42,757 bases of DNA from CAZOVB01 sp964583095. Lineage in GTDB: Bacteria; Planctomycetota; Phycisphaerae; SM23-33. Each line of letters opens with the position of its first letter. The stretch's first letter is position 1. The position numbers and the translations under genes are program-made. The notes below the pieces were generated by a model, which was not told the DNA's origin, searched no databases, and was given only the letters and a program-made list of their open reading frames with translations. This document shows, in pieces, positions 8,646 through 17,381 of the stretch. The DNA is taken from assembly GCA_964583095.1 (NCBI GenBank), contig CAZOVB010000037.1:1-42757 (forward strand), given 5' to 3'.

Positions 8646-10544
8646 ATGGCCAATGCAAAGCCCCCCCTCGGCGGCCGAGAGGCAAGTCGCACCCTGGGTC
8701 CGGTGTCCGAACTGGAACGGCACCTTCCCGAGGAGTGGTGGCGAACGCTGTTCAACTCGGTCTACCTCAAGACCGACGGCGACGTGGTCGAAAACGACGC
8801 CAATACCGTCCGGGACGTGGACATGCTCGTTCGCGCGGTGGGCCTGGGGGTCAACGACCGCATCCTGGACCTCTGCTGCGGCCAGGGGAGGCACTGCCTG
8901 GAACTGGCCCGGCGAGGCCATACGAACGTAACCGGTGTGGACCGCTCGAAATACCTGATCCGCCTGGCCCGGGCACGCGCGCGGCGCCAGGGACTGGATG
9001 TCTCTTTTCATGAGGGCGACGCGCGCCACTTCCGCCTGAAAGTGCAGGACTTCCACTGCGTGGCCATCCTGGGCAACTCTTTCGGCTATTTCGACCGGGA
9101 AGAGGACGACCTGGCCGTGCTGCACTCGGTGATCCGTGCTTTGGGCAGCGGCGGGGATCTGGTTCTGGACATCACCGACGGCCAATGGCTGCGAGAGAAT
9201 TTCGTGCCCCGGAGCTGGGAGTGGATCGACCAGGACCACATGGTCTGCCGCGAGCGGGCGCTGTCCCAGGACGCCAACCGCATCGTCAGCCGGGAGGTGG
9301 TCGTCCATGCCGAGCGCGGGGTGATTGCCGACCAGTTCTATGCCGAACGCCTCTACACCCAGGAGACCATTCTCGCCCTGCTGGAGCAGGTGGGCTTCAC
9401 CCACGTCCGGATGGTAGCGGGGGTGGAATCGGCCTCGACGCGCAACCAGGATCTGGGCATGATGGCCCAGCGGATGTTCCTTACCGCCCGCTCCCCCCGC
9501 AGATCGGCCCGGGTCAAGCCGGGCCGGGCGGCCTTTGCCAATGTTACCGTCCTGCTGGGCGACCCCCGTCTGCCGGACAGTTGCAAGCGGAACGGACAGT
9601 TCAACGAGGAAGACTTCGATACCGTCGATCGGCTCAAGAAGTCTCTTCAGGAGCTTCCCGGCTACAGCTTTTCCTACCTGAACAACCACGCGTCCCTGCC
9701 GGCTGAGCTTCGCAGCCGCCGGCCCGAGTTCGTGCTGAACCTCTGCGACGAAGGCTTCAACAACGACCCGTTTAAAGAGCTTCACGTTCCGGCCCTTCTG
9801 GAGATGCTGGAGATCCCCTACTCCGGCGCGGGACCTGCCTCGCTGGGGCTCTGCTACAACAAGGCGCTGGTTCGCTCGATCGCGGCCGGGCTGGAGATCC
9901 CCGTTCCCCTGGAAACGTACGTGGACCCCGACGATCAGTCAGCCACCATTCCGTCGGTCCTGCCGGCGCTGATCAAGCCCTGCTACGGCGACAGCAGCTT
10001 GGGCATTACCCGGGAGTCTGTTGTGGATTCCTCGCAGGCGTTGCTGTCTCGGCTGGAGCAACTGCGCAGCGAACTGCCCGGCATCGGTCTGCTGATGCAG
10101 GAGTTCCTGACCGGCACGGAGTACAGCGTCGGCATCCTGGGCAATCCGGGCCAGGGCTACCAGTTCCTGCCCGTCCTGGAAGTGGACTACAGCAACCTGG
10201 ACCCCTCCCTGCCGCGGATTCTGGGCTATGAGTCCAAGTGGCTGCCCGATTCGCCCTACTGGAGACAGATCTCCTACCACGAAGCACAACTGGGCGAGAA
10301 CACGCGGCAGCGTCTTTACAGTCACTCCAGCCTGCTCTTTGAACGGCTGGGCTGCAGGGATTACGCCCGCTTCGACTACCGCGCCGACGCTTCGGGTCAG
10401 ATCAAACTCCTGGAAGTCAACCCCAACCCGGGCTGGTGCTGGGACGGGAAGTTCAACTTCATGGCCGGCTACGCGGGGCTCCGATACGCCGACCTGCTGC
10501 GCTCGATTCTGGAATCCGCCCAGGCCCGCTACCCATCTTCCTGA
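8646..10544 (+). CDS. SAM methyltransferase fused to D-Ala-D-Ala-ligase-like ATP-grasp domain
   Basis: A 632-residue two-domain protein. Residues about 30-280 are a class I SAM-dependent methyltransferase: ILDLCCGQGRHCLELARRG is motif I, TGVDRS is motif II, and VAILGNSFGYFD is the region of motif IV. Residues about 298-628 are an ATP-grasp ligase of the D-Ala-D-Ala ligase type: CDEG (367-370), PYSGAGPASLGLCYNK (391-406), KPCYGDSSLGI (444-454) and the metal-binding end LLEVNPNPGW (588-597, E590 and N592). The linker 281-297 is basic. The ATG at 8646 follows CGGAGAA; an upstream start at 8541 is in frame but gives a low-complexity leader. The ligase half would join an amino acid carboxylate to an amine, and the methyltransferase half would modify substrate or product; both substrates are unknown. 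The gene stands alone. Confidence 0.85.
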   Translation: MANAKPPLGGREASRTLGPVSELERHLPEEWWRTLFNSVYLKTDGDVVENDANTVRDVDMLVRAVGLGVNDRILDLCCGQGRHCLELARRGHTNVTGVDRSKYLIRLARARARRQGLDVSFHEGDARHFRLKVQDFHCVAILGNSFGYFDREEDDLAVLHSVIRALGSGGDLVLDITDGQWLRENFVPRSWEWIDQDHMVCRERALSQDANRIVSREVVVHAERGVIADQFYAERLYTQETILALLEQVGFTHVRMVAGVESASTRNQDLGMMAQRMFLTARSPRRSARVKPGRAAFANVTVLLGDPRLPDSCKRNGQFNEEDFDTVDRLKKSLQELPGYSFSYLNNHASLPAELRSRRPEFVLNLCDEGFNNDPFKELHVPALLEMLEIPYSGAGPASLGLCYNKALVRSIAAGLEIPVPLETYVDPDDQSATIPSVLPALIKPCYGDSSLGITRESVVDSSQALLSRLEQLRSELPGIGLLMQEFLTGTEYSVGILGNPGQGYQFLPVLEVDYSNLDPSLPRILGYESKWLPDSPYWRQISYHEAQLGENTRQRLYSHSSLLFERLGCRDYARFDYRADASGQIKLLEVNPNPGWCWDGKFNFMAGYAGLRYADLLRSILESAQARYPSS

Positions 10545-10591
10545 GCCGTCCGACCGCTTTCCCGGGCCAAACCAGCAGCCGCATCACAGCC

Positions 10592-12073
10592 CTACATGCT
10601 GGGCCACTGCAGCCCTCGCTGGCCCGAGTAGGGACGGTTCGTACGTGGCGGGGACGGTTGGGCGTCGCCCAGCCCGATCAGTTGACCCTCGCTGAGCCAG
10701 CTCCGCTCGGCCGGGGTCGAAAGGCCGGAGATGAGAAGATCGGTCAGCTTTTTTTGCACGTCGGCAAGCTGGGCCTGGCCGGCCAGGTCCCGAAGCTCGC
10801 GCGGGTCCTGGAGCATGTCGAAAAGCTGAAGCACGTTCCCGGCCGGGTAGTAGATCAGCTTGTACCGCTCGTCGCGGATCATCCGGGTGGCAGAGCAGCC
10901 CTCAACCTCGCTGTCATCGGAGAACGCGCCCAGCAGGTGGTCGCGCCGCTCATCGCCGACCATGGAAATTCCCTCGCAGTGATCAGGGACCTCCAGACCG
11001 GCCAGCTCCAGCAGCGTGGGCATCACGTCGGCCAAGCCCACCAGGCGATTGTCCTCGCGATGGTGGCCGACCTGGCCCGAATCGCTCTGCTCCTGCGTGC
11101 CGGAAAGAAGCAACGGGACGCGGGCGGAATCTTCGTAGAACCAGTGCTTGGCCCAGAGACCGTGGTCCCCGAGCATGTCGCCATGGTCGGAGGTGAAGCA
11201 GAGGATCGTATTGCCCATAAGCCCCTCCTGGTTCAGCGTGCCCAGCACAAGGCGAAGCTGATGGTCGATATGGGTGGCCGAGGCGTAGAAGGCCCTGCGG
11301 ATCTCGCGAATCTGTTCACGTGAGAACTTGCGTCCCGAGTCCTCCATGCGCTGAAGCTCGCGTTGGATCGGCAGGGATACCTCTCCCTGGGCCCAGTCGC
11401 CAAAGACCGGCTCGGGCGGCTCGTACGCCCGGTAGAGCTCCAGGTAGGCCTGGAGAGGCATCATGGGCGGATGCGGCTGAGAGTACGCCAGGTACCAGAA
11501 GGAAGGGCGAAGCGGATCGCGTCGGATGATCTGTCTGCACATCTGCTGCGTGGCCCAGTTGGTCACGTGGAGTCTCTCCTCCAGGTGCCAGGGCCGATAC
11601 ATGTACTCGTTGTTGCACATGCCCCCGGCGAATCGCCGGCCGGGATGGCCCTGGTCGCCGAGGAACAGTTCGTAGTCGTCCAGGCGGCATCCCTGTCGGC
11701 CTCTGCCCTCCTCGTCGAGCAGCACGTCATCAAAGCCCAGCCGTTGCCTCTGGGGATGCACGTGCAGCTTGCCCACCCCGTAGGCCTGGTATCCATTATC
11801 CCGGAAGGTCTGGGCCAGGGTGGGCACGTCGGGCATGCCCCTGCCCTGGTTCTGGAAGACCCCGTGGCCGTGCGGGCTCAGGCCGGTCATCAGCGTCCGC
11901 CGGGCGGGAATGCACACCGGGCACTCGCTGTAGGCCTGGGGAAATCGCACACCGTTTCGCGCCAGCGTGTCCAGTGTCGGCGTCAGGACGGTCGGGTGAC
12001 CGGCACAGCCCAGCAGCGACCCGGGCCAGTGGTCGGTGGTAATCAGCAGTACGTTGGGACGGTCTTCGGGCAT
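10592..12073 (-). CDS. Sulfatase (Cys-type, formylglycine)
   Basis: A 493-residue sulfatase of the alkaline-phosphatase superfamily. The core CxPxR motif is CIPAR (C54-R58), whose cysteine would be converted to formylglycine by a maturation enzyme, followed by TLMTG and HGHGVF. The N-terminus has the metal-binding segment NVLLITTDHWPG, and FTSDHGDMLGDHG near residues 295-305 carries further metal ligands. There is no signal peptide, so it probably acts in the cytoplasm on imported sulfated sugars. The ATG at 12073 follows AAAGGAAT. It lies 74 bp downstream of the FAD oxidoreductase gene in the same direction and is likely co-transcribed with it. Confidence 0.93.
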   Translation of the reverse strand: MPEDRPNVLLITTDHWPGSLLGCAGHPTVLTPTLDTLARNGVRFPQAYSECPVCIPARRTLMTGLSPHGHGVFQNQGRGMPDVPTLAQTFRDNGYQAYGVGKLHVHPQRQRLGFDDVLLDEEGRGRQGCRLDDYELFLGDQGHPGRRFAGGMCNNEYMYRPWHLEERLHVTNWATQQMCRQIIRRDPLRPSFWYLAYSQPHPPMMPLQAYLELYRAYEPPEPVFGDWAQGEVSLPIQRELQRMEDSGRKFSREQIREIRRAFYASATHIDHQLRLVLGTLNQEGLMGNTILCFTSDHGDMLGDHGLWAKHWFYEDSARVPLLLSGTQEQSDSGQVGHHREDNRLVGLADVMPTLLELAGLEVPDHCEGISMVGDERRDHLLGAFSDDSEVEGCSATRMIRDERYKLIYYPAGNVLQLFDMLQDPRELRDLAGQAQLADVQKKLTDLLISGLSTPAERSWLSEGQLIGLGDAQPSPPRTNRPYSGQRGLQWPSM

Positions 12074-12147
12074 CTGAGAATTCCTTTCGTGGCTTCCACT
12101 CTAGCCGGTCGGTCCACCAGTGCAACCCCTTGGGGGCAATCCACAGG

Positions 12148-13470
12148 TCACAGGCAGGCGCCCTGGGCGGCCAAGGCTTTTCGAATCGCGACGCCGTCAA
12201 GGTCGCAGGGATCGGTTGCTTTCCGGCAGGCCATGGCTGCGGCCAGACCGGCTGCCTGACCAATGCTCACCGCCGGGGGCATGACGCGCGCCGAGGAATG
12301 CACCGCGTGGTCCACGCTGATGGGCCTGCCCCCCACCAGCAGGTTGTCCAGGTCCCTGGCCACGATGCACCCGTAGGGCACCTCGTACCATTGCCCCTCG
12401 GGCAGGTTGAGATGCTCGGTACCGCTGCCGTCGGGGTTGTGAATATCGACCGGATACTGCACGCGCGCGATGGCGTCGTCGAACTTCCTGCACGCGCGGA
12501 AATCATCCAACGTCAGGTAGGCCCTGCCGATCACGCGACGGCTCTCACGCACGCCCACGTGATGGGCCAGCGAATAGATCCAGGCGTTCTCGTAGCCCGG
12601 CACCTCCGCCCGGAAAAACTCCAAAAACTCCCGCACCTGCCTGCGGGCCTGGATCTCCGCATCGGAGATTTCCTCGCCGCTGGTGGCCTTCTTCTGAATC
12701 ACCCGAGTCGTGTTGAAGTGAACCACGTCCTTGCGGATCCACGGGAACCAGAGGATATTCTCCCGCGGACAACTCAGCCGGCCATCCGACTGGGCCCCGC
12801 GGTAGGCAGCCTGGAAATCGAAGCCGTTCTTCTTGGCTTCAAAGAAGGCCTGCATGTCCACGCCCCCCAGCTTGAAACAGGTCGTCATCGGCTGACTGTG
12901 TCCGCTGGGGCCTCCCTGCTCGCACTCACAGCCCGCCCAGGCGGCCAGGTCGCCGTCGCCGGTGGTGTCGATGAACTGCCTGGCCTTGATGGCCACGTGC
13001 CCGCTCTTGGAGAGGAAGACCGCCGCGACCAGGCGCCTGCCTTCGGTGACGGCCCCGCCCAGCGTGTGGTGATAGAGAATCTCCGCGCCGCTCTCCAGAA
13101 CGACTTCTTCCCCGGCCAGGATGGCCGCCTCCTTGCTGATCGATCGATCGGGATGCTGGAAGACTTCCTCTCCCAGCTCATGCTGGGCCGACCAGTCCGG
13201 CGGAAGGTACCGGCGCATCTTCTGGACCCACTGGGGGTAAATCGGCCGATCCAGCAGCTTGCCCTCCACGTGGCTGGGCATGAATGGATGCACCTCCCCC
13301 GCCGAGGCCATGCCCCCAAGATAGCCGTATCGCTCGACCAGCAACGTTCTGGCTCCCTGCCGGGCCCCCATGGCCGCTGCGCCGATCCCACCGGGTCCGC
13401 CCCCGACAACCAGCACGTCTACCTCTCGAATCGTCTCTATATCCTGTCCGTTCCAGCGAATCTGCGGCAT
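12148..13470 (-). CDS. FAD-dependent oxidoreductase (FAD_oxidored type)
   Basis: A 440-residue flavoprotein. The dinucleotide-binding motif VVGGGPGGIGAAAMGARQG lies near residues 20-38, followed by LLVERYGYLGGMAS. DTTGDGDLAAWAGC and, near the end, NLLVGGRPISVDHAVHSSARVMPP are typical of the FAD_oxidored family. This family is abundant in Planctomycetota next to sulfatases and glycosidases and is thought to oxidise sugars or related alcohols; the substrate is not known. The start at 13470 follows GAAAGGAAC. A longer in-frame reading up to 14316 is rejected because it runs antisense through the sigma factor gene. Confidence 0.9.
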   Translation of the reverse strand: MPQIRWNGQDIETIREVDVLVVGGGPGGIGAAAMGARQGARTLLVERYGYLGGMASAGEVHPFMPSHVEGKLLDRPIYPQWVQKMRRYLPPDWSAQHELGEEVFQHPDRSISKEAAILAGEEVVLESGAEILYHHTLGGAVTEGRRLVAAVFLSKSGHVAIKARQFIDTTGDGDLAAWAGCECEQGGPSGHSQPMTTCFKLGGVDMQAFFEAKKNGFDFQAAYRGAQSDGRLSCPRENILWFPWIRKDVVHFNTTRVIQKKATSGEEISDAEIQARRQVREFLEFFRAEVPGYENAWIYSLAHHVGVRESRRVIGRAYLTLDDFRACRKFDDAIARVQYPVDIHNPDGSGTEHLNLPEGQWYEVPYGCIVARDLDNLLVGGRPISVDHAVHSSARVMPPAVSIGQAAGLAAAMACRKATDPCDLDGVAIRKALAAQGACL

Positions 13471-13680
13471 GTTGTTCCTTTCGTTTCCAAGCGAATCGAT
13501 CCTGCCGGACAAGAGCATAACATGGAATCCTCTGCTCTTCCGGTGTAAACGGGCCTTTTCGCGGGTAGCTTCTTGAGACCGGGCTTTTCGCCCCGCCGAC
13601 TTCATCTTTGTGAGGATTCTTTTTACATTCCCGCCAACACCCCCGCCCGATCCTGCGTCAAGACAGATGAAAGGAAGACA

Positions 13681-14238
13681 TTGAATCCCAAGCAGTGGAA
13701 GAGCGACAGGCTCTGGGCCAGGAGAATCGCCGACGGAGACCACCGCGCCTGCGCCGAGCTTGTAAACCTGCACTACCGGGACATCTACTCGATGCTGATA
13801 CGACTGACGCGAAACGCTGGCCAGGCCGAAGACCTCACCCAGGAGACCTTCCTGCTCTGCTGGCAGAAGGCGGCGACCTTCCAGGGACGCTCGAGCCTGA
13901 AGACCTGGCTGCGACGCATCGCGTACAACCGGTTTCTGGACGCGCTGCGACGCAACCGTCTGCCCCCGGCCCAGCTTCTGCCGGTCGATCTGACCGACCC
14001 GGGGTCCGGTCCGGGCCAACAGGCCCAGCTTGGCGACGATCTCAAACAGGTCCTTACGGCAATCCAGGGTCTCGGGCAGCAACTGCGGGACGTGCTCGTC
14101 CTCCACTACCAGCAGGAAATGAGCCTCCAGGAAGTGGCCGACCTGCTCGATTGCCCTATCGGGACAGTCAAGTGGCGCGTGCACAAGGCACTTCGGAAAC
14201 TGCGGGAAATCCTTGATCGCGGAGAAAACCATGACTGA
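13681..14238 (+). CDS. ECF RNA polymerase sigma factor
   Basis: A 185-residue sigma-70 family protein of the extracytoplasmic-function type. Region 2 covers residues about 13-90 (RIADGDHRACAELVNLHY, EDLTQETFLLCWQ, SLKTWLRRIAYNRFLDALRR). Region 4 covers about 115-180 (LRDVLVLHYQQEMSLQEVA, IGTVKWRVHKALRKLREIL). The proposed start is TTG at 13681, because GAAAGGAAG lies five bases upstream and the homology begins right after it; an in-frame ATG at 13573 would add an unlikely leader. It overlaps the next gene, which encodes a membrane protein of anti-sigma character, so the pair probably forms a signalling unit. Confidence 0.9.
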   Translation: MNPKQWKSDRLWARRIADGDHRACAELVNLHYRDIYSMLIRLTRNAGQAEDLTQETFLLCWQKAATFQGRSSLKTWLRRIAYNRFLDALRRNRLPPAQLLPVDLTDPGSGPGQQAQLGDDLKQVLTAIQGLGQQLRDVLVLHYQQEMSLQEVADLLDCPIGTVKWRVHKALRKLREILDRGENHD

Positions 14239-14905
14239 CCACCAGGAACCCGGGCAGAGGAGCCACTGGACGGAGGATCGGATCCGCAACGCCCTGGCCG
14301 GCGCCCAGGCCCCCAAGCCCCCCAGCCACCTGCAGCAACGGCTGCTGGGGCAGATCCCCAGGCATCAAGCAAACCAGCAAGAGCACCGCAGGAGGCGATG
14401 GGGCCTCTGGGTAGGGGCAGCCGCAGCTGCATGCCTTTTGGCCGCGGGGGGCCTCTGGCTTCAGATCCAGCGGGAACCCCGGGAGCACCCTCTTGATTCG
14501 GATATCACCGCGGTTGCCCTTCCTCCCGCGGTCTCCTCGCTGGCCGTGGGCGACAGCCGGGTAAACGAGCACGTCAGTCTGCTGCTGGATGCGCGAACCG
14601 TCCTGGTGCTCTGGTCCTGGCAGGCCGGCCCTGCCTCCACGGACGCCCTTTACCAGGAGACGATTCTCTCTGAGGGAATCGACGAAAAGGGCAAGAAGTG
14701 GCGATGGTCGCTCTTTCGGGCCAGGCCGGGCATCGAGGCCCTTGCCCAGCCTCCCGGGCTTCGTGTCGGCAGCGGTCAGTTCGGCGCTGTCCGGCTCTCC
14801 GTGACTCCCCGACGTTGCCCGGGCGCAAGCCCCGACGCCCTCAAGCAGTGCCTGAATCACTATCCATCGCTTCCACTGGAGCGAATCAAGACGTTGCTGC
14901 TTTGA
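14231..14905 (+). CDS. Single-pass membrane protein, probable anti-sigma factor
   Basis: A 224-residue protein: a soluble N-terminal part of about 55 residues, one membrane helix (about 58-77, WGLWVGAAAAACLLAAGGLW) preceded by a cluster of arginines, and a periplasmic part. This layout and the overlap of eight bases with the sigma factor gene point to an anti-sigma factor that holds the sigma factor at the membrane. No zinc-binding HxxxCxxC motif is present, so it is not a ZAS-type anti-sigma. The start at 14231 follows GCGGAGAA. Function is inferred from context. Confidence 0.65.
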   Translation: MTDHQEPGQRSHWTEDRIRNALAGAQAPKPPSHLQQRLLGQIPRHQANQQEHRRRRWGLWVGAAAAACLLAAGGLWLQIQREPREHPLDSDITAVALPPAVSSLAVGDSRVNEHVSLLLDARTVLVLWSWQAGPASTDALYQETILSEGIDEKGKKWRWSLFRARPGIEALAQPPGLRVGSGQFGAVRLSVTPRRCPGASPDALKQCLNHYPSLPLERIKTLLL

Positions 14906-14933
14906 CTCATTGACTTTCCCAAGGAGATACGAA

Positions 14934-15836
14934 ATGACGCGAAAGAACCTTGCCCTTGTTGCTGCCCTGCTGCTCTCTGCATCTGCCCTTCATGCCCAGA
15001 AGGATGCACCCACCTGGAAAACGCAAGGCCAGGCCCTGGCGGCAGACGGGAAGATCCGAATCCGCATGAAGATCACGAAGTCCTCCCCTGCCGAGACGGT
15101 CATGGCCCCCCAGCTTCTGATCCTCGACGGCAGTCATGCGACCATGTCCATTGGCGGCCCGATCTTCCCCGGCCAGGACAAGCAGGCCGCAAGTCCGAAC
15201 CAGCAGGGCGAGGCCTTCAAGCAGGTCCGTGAGCTTCTCCGGGCCAAAAATTTCTGGCAGACGACAGGCCGGGAATCTCAGCACGATTTCAGCGACGACC
15301 AGAAGCAAGCTCTCAAGGTCATCGCATCGGATTCTGCCGGCCCCGCCTGGGCACGCCTCCGAGCTGCCAAGCTTCTCTGCGACCTCAGCAAGCAGGTCCA
15401 GGTCGAGAAAGGCATCCCCCAGGCCGATGCCGCCCGCGCCCTGGCCGAAGCGTTTGTCCATATCGAAGACAATCTGCACGATGATGCCGTCTCCCGGTTC
15501 GCCCTCGAGAAAGGCTTCAATCGTCTGAGCGTCAGCCGGCAAGAGCAGGACCCTGCGGGAATCCGGGTTCGCCTGGAATCCACGGATCCGGGCCGAGTAC
15601 CCGGCGGACTCAACCTTCGGCTGGATCCGAAGACCTGGCAGGTCACCAAGGCGGAATCCTGGGGCCAGCCCCGCGGAGATGCCCTGCGGATCGACCTGGT
15701 CAAGGCCGTCGGACAGGACAAGGTCCTGGCGCTGGTATCCATCTACCAGGAGGGCAAGGTGGTTCACTGTGAGTCCCTGGCCTTTCCGGTGGAGAAGTCC
15801 GAAGCGCCCGACGCTGCCGAGACGCGCGGGGAGTAG
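14934..15836 (+). CDS. Exported protein of the sigma factor operon, unknown function
   Basis: A 300-residue protein with a standard signal peptide (MTRKNLALVAALLLSASALHAQ). The ATG at 14934 follows AAGGAGATACGAA. It is the third gene of the sigma/anti-sigma cluster, 28 bp after the anti-sigma gene, and is probably periplasmic or outer-membrane associated. The second half (residues about 130-210) is helical. A beta-rich end follows. No known domain is recognised. Confidence 0.7.
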   Translation: MTRKNLALVAALLLSASALHAQKDAPTWKTQGQALAADGKIRIRMKITKSSPAETVMAPQLLILDGSHATMSIGGPIFPGQDKQAASPNQQGEAFKQVRELLRAKNFWQTTGRESQHDFSDDQKQALKVIASDSAGPAWARLRAAKLLCDLSKQVQVEKGIPQADAARALAEAFVHIEDNLHDDAVSRFALEKGFNRLSVSRQEQDPAGIRVRLESTDPGRVPGGLNLRLDPKTWQVTKAESWGQPRGDALRIDLVKAVGQDKVLALVSIYQEGKVVHCESLAFPVEKSEAPDAAETRGE

Positions 15837-15974
15837 TCGGGAATCACAACCAACGGCCTGCTAAGGGGGCGGATTTCGTTCGACATGAGTCCCCCGGCAG
15901 GTATCATGGATGTGGCGAGATCGGTTGGACCCGGTCTTTGCGCAACTACCACGATTCACAGGTCGAAAGGACTC

Positions 15975-17183
15975 ATGATGAAGATTCGTACGCTACTGAT
16001 GCTGGGTGTTGCCGCGGCTTTTGTTTCGATCACAACCGGGGCCCAGGCCCAGCAGGATTCGTCCCTGCTGCCGGCCAAGGGCCTGCCGGGCAAGTCCCCG
16101 GTGGTTGTTCGGGTCGATCTGGAAAAGCTCCAGGTCGAGAAGCTCACAGCCACGCTCAACAGCATCGCAAAGATCTTCCCCAAGGAAGAGATCAAAGCCA
16201 ACGAGGGTATCGCGCTGATGCGGGACGATATCTTCCCGGCCATCGGTGATATCCGGGGCATCCTCCAGCAGGCCGGAGTCGAGCAGATTGTCTTTCTGGG
16301 CGAGATGTCCGGCCAGGAGGAAGAGGACTTCGACGACGACGACGACGATGACGCCGATGACGAGGACGAGGACGAGGATGACGACAATAAGGGAATTCTC
16401 CTTTTCAAGGTAGGCCCCGATGCGACGCCCGAAGGCGTCCAGGCCGCACTGCTCAAATCCTTCGACCGGGGCGCCAAAGCCGCCCAGGCCGTGGCCAAGA
16501 TGGAAGAAAAGGCCGGCAACAAGGACGATGCCGACGAGACGCTTGAGGAAATCCAAGAGGCAAAGGAAGAGATCAAGAAGACCCAGTGGGTCCAGTGGGA
16601 AAAGGGCTGGCTGCTGGCCGTCGGTCCCGAACAGAACGAGTTGAAAACTGCCGAGCCCAACAAGAAGGGCCTCGCGGACCTCCAGGCCGCTTTGAAGCGT
16701 TCGGGCGCCTCTCCGATCTCCATCGCGTACCATATCACCGATGAAGACCGGGCGAAGATCGCCGCAGGTGCCCAGGGCAACCCGATGTTCGGACAGATGG
16801 CCGGCGCTGCGGCCAACATGAAGTGGTTCGCCTCCTGGATGGACTTCGGCGCCGAGCCGCAGTTCAACCTGGCCATGGTGTTCGGCACGCAGCAGGACGC
16901 AGCCCAGTTCAAGACCCAGATGAACCAGATGCTCAACTTCCTGCAGATGATGATGACCATGAACCAGGGCCAGAACCAGAAGGCCGGGCAGGTCGCCATG
17001 GTTCTGGTGGCCGATCTTCTGCCCGCCCAGGAAGGTCAGGAACTGCTGGTCACCCTCACCAAGAGCACCTTCGAGAAGATGTACGAGTTGTCCAAGATCA
17101 TGGAAGAGATGAACCAGGCCGGTCCCGGGGGCCCCGGCGGGCCCGGCGGTGGCGCCCAGCCCGGCCCCGGTGAGGATTTCTGA
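15975..17183 (+). CDS. Exported protein with a long Asp/Glu tract
   Basis: A 402-residue protein. A signal peptide spans about residues 1-25 (cleavage near AQAQ). A nearly pure acidic tract lies at residues 115-137, encoded by GAC/GAT/GAG/GAA runs. A lysine-rich helical segment and a methionine/glutamine-rich region (NQMLNFLQMMMTMNQGQNQ) follow, and the tail is rich in Gly/Pro. The ATG at 15975 follows GAAAGGACTC; the next codon is also ATG. The acidic tract could bind Ca2+ or basic partners; this is speculation. A terminator follows at 17213-17258. No family recognised. Confidence 0.75.
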   Translation: MMKIRTLLMLGVAAAFVSITTGAQAQQDSSLLPAKGLPGKSPVVVRVDLEKLQVEKLTATLNSIAKIFPKEEIKANEGIALMRDDIFPAIGDIRGILQQAGVEQIVFLGEMSGQEEEDFDDDDDDDADDEDEDEDDDNKGILLFKVGPDATPEGVQAALLKSFDRGAKAAQAVAKMEEKAGNKDDADETLEEIQEAKEEIKKTQWVQWEKGWLLAVGPEQNELKTAEPNKKGLADLQAALKRSGASPISIAYHITDEDRAKIAAGAQGNPMFGQMAGAAANMKWFASWMDFGAEPQFNLAMVFGTQQDAAQFKTQMNQMLNFLQMMMTMNQGQNQKAGQVAMVLVADLLPAQEGQELLVTLTKSTFEKMYELSKIMEEMNQAGPGGPGGPGGGAQPGPGEDF

Positions 17184-17212
17184 CCGGCGACTTCTTCTTT
17201 GCAAAAACCCCA

Positions 17213-17260
17213 GGCCGCCCGGCTGCGAGGATCCACCCTTGTTCCCGGGCGGTTTTTTCT
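17213..17260 (+). terminator. Intrinsic terminator after the acidic exported protein
   Basis: CCGCCCGG pairs with CCGGGCGG across a loop of about 21 bases, followed by GTTTTTTCTTG on the plus strand, 30-80 bp after the stop codon at 17183. Confidence 0.7.
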
Positions 17261-17381
17261 TGCGCGGCAAGATTGCGGAGAAGGTGAATCATTACGAGTA
17301 AAGGTGATCTGGAGCAATTGTCAGCCTCCCGGCCTTGCATTAGTCTGGGGAAACAGCACAACCAGCCTCGAAAGGATCCCC

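Noticed and set aside
13471..14316. N-terminal extension of the FAD oxidoreductase reading up to 14316
   Set aside because: It runs antisense through the sigma factor gene; the real start at 13470 has a ribosome binding site and begins the family homology.
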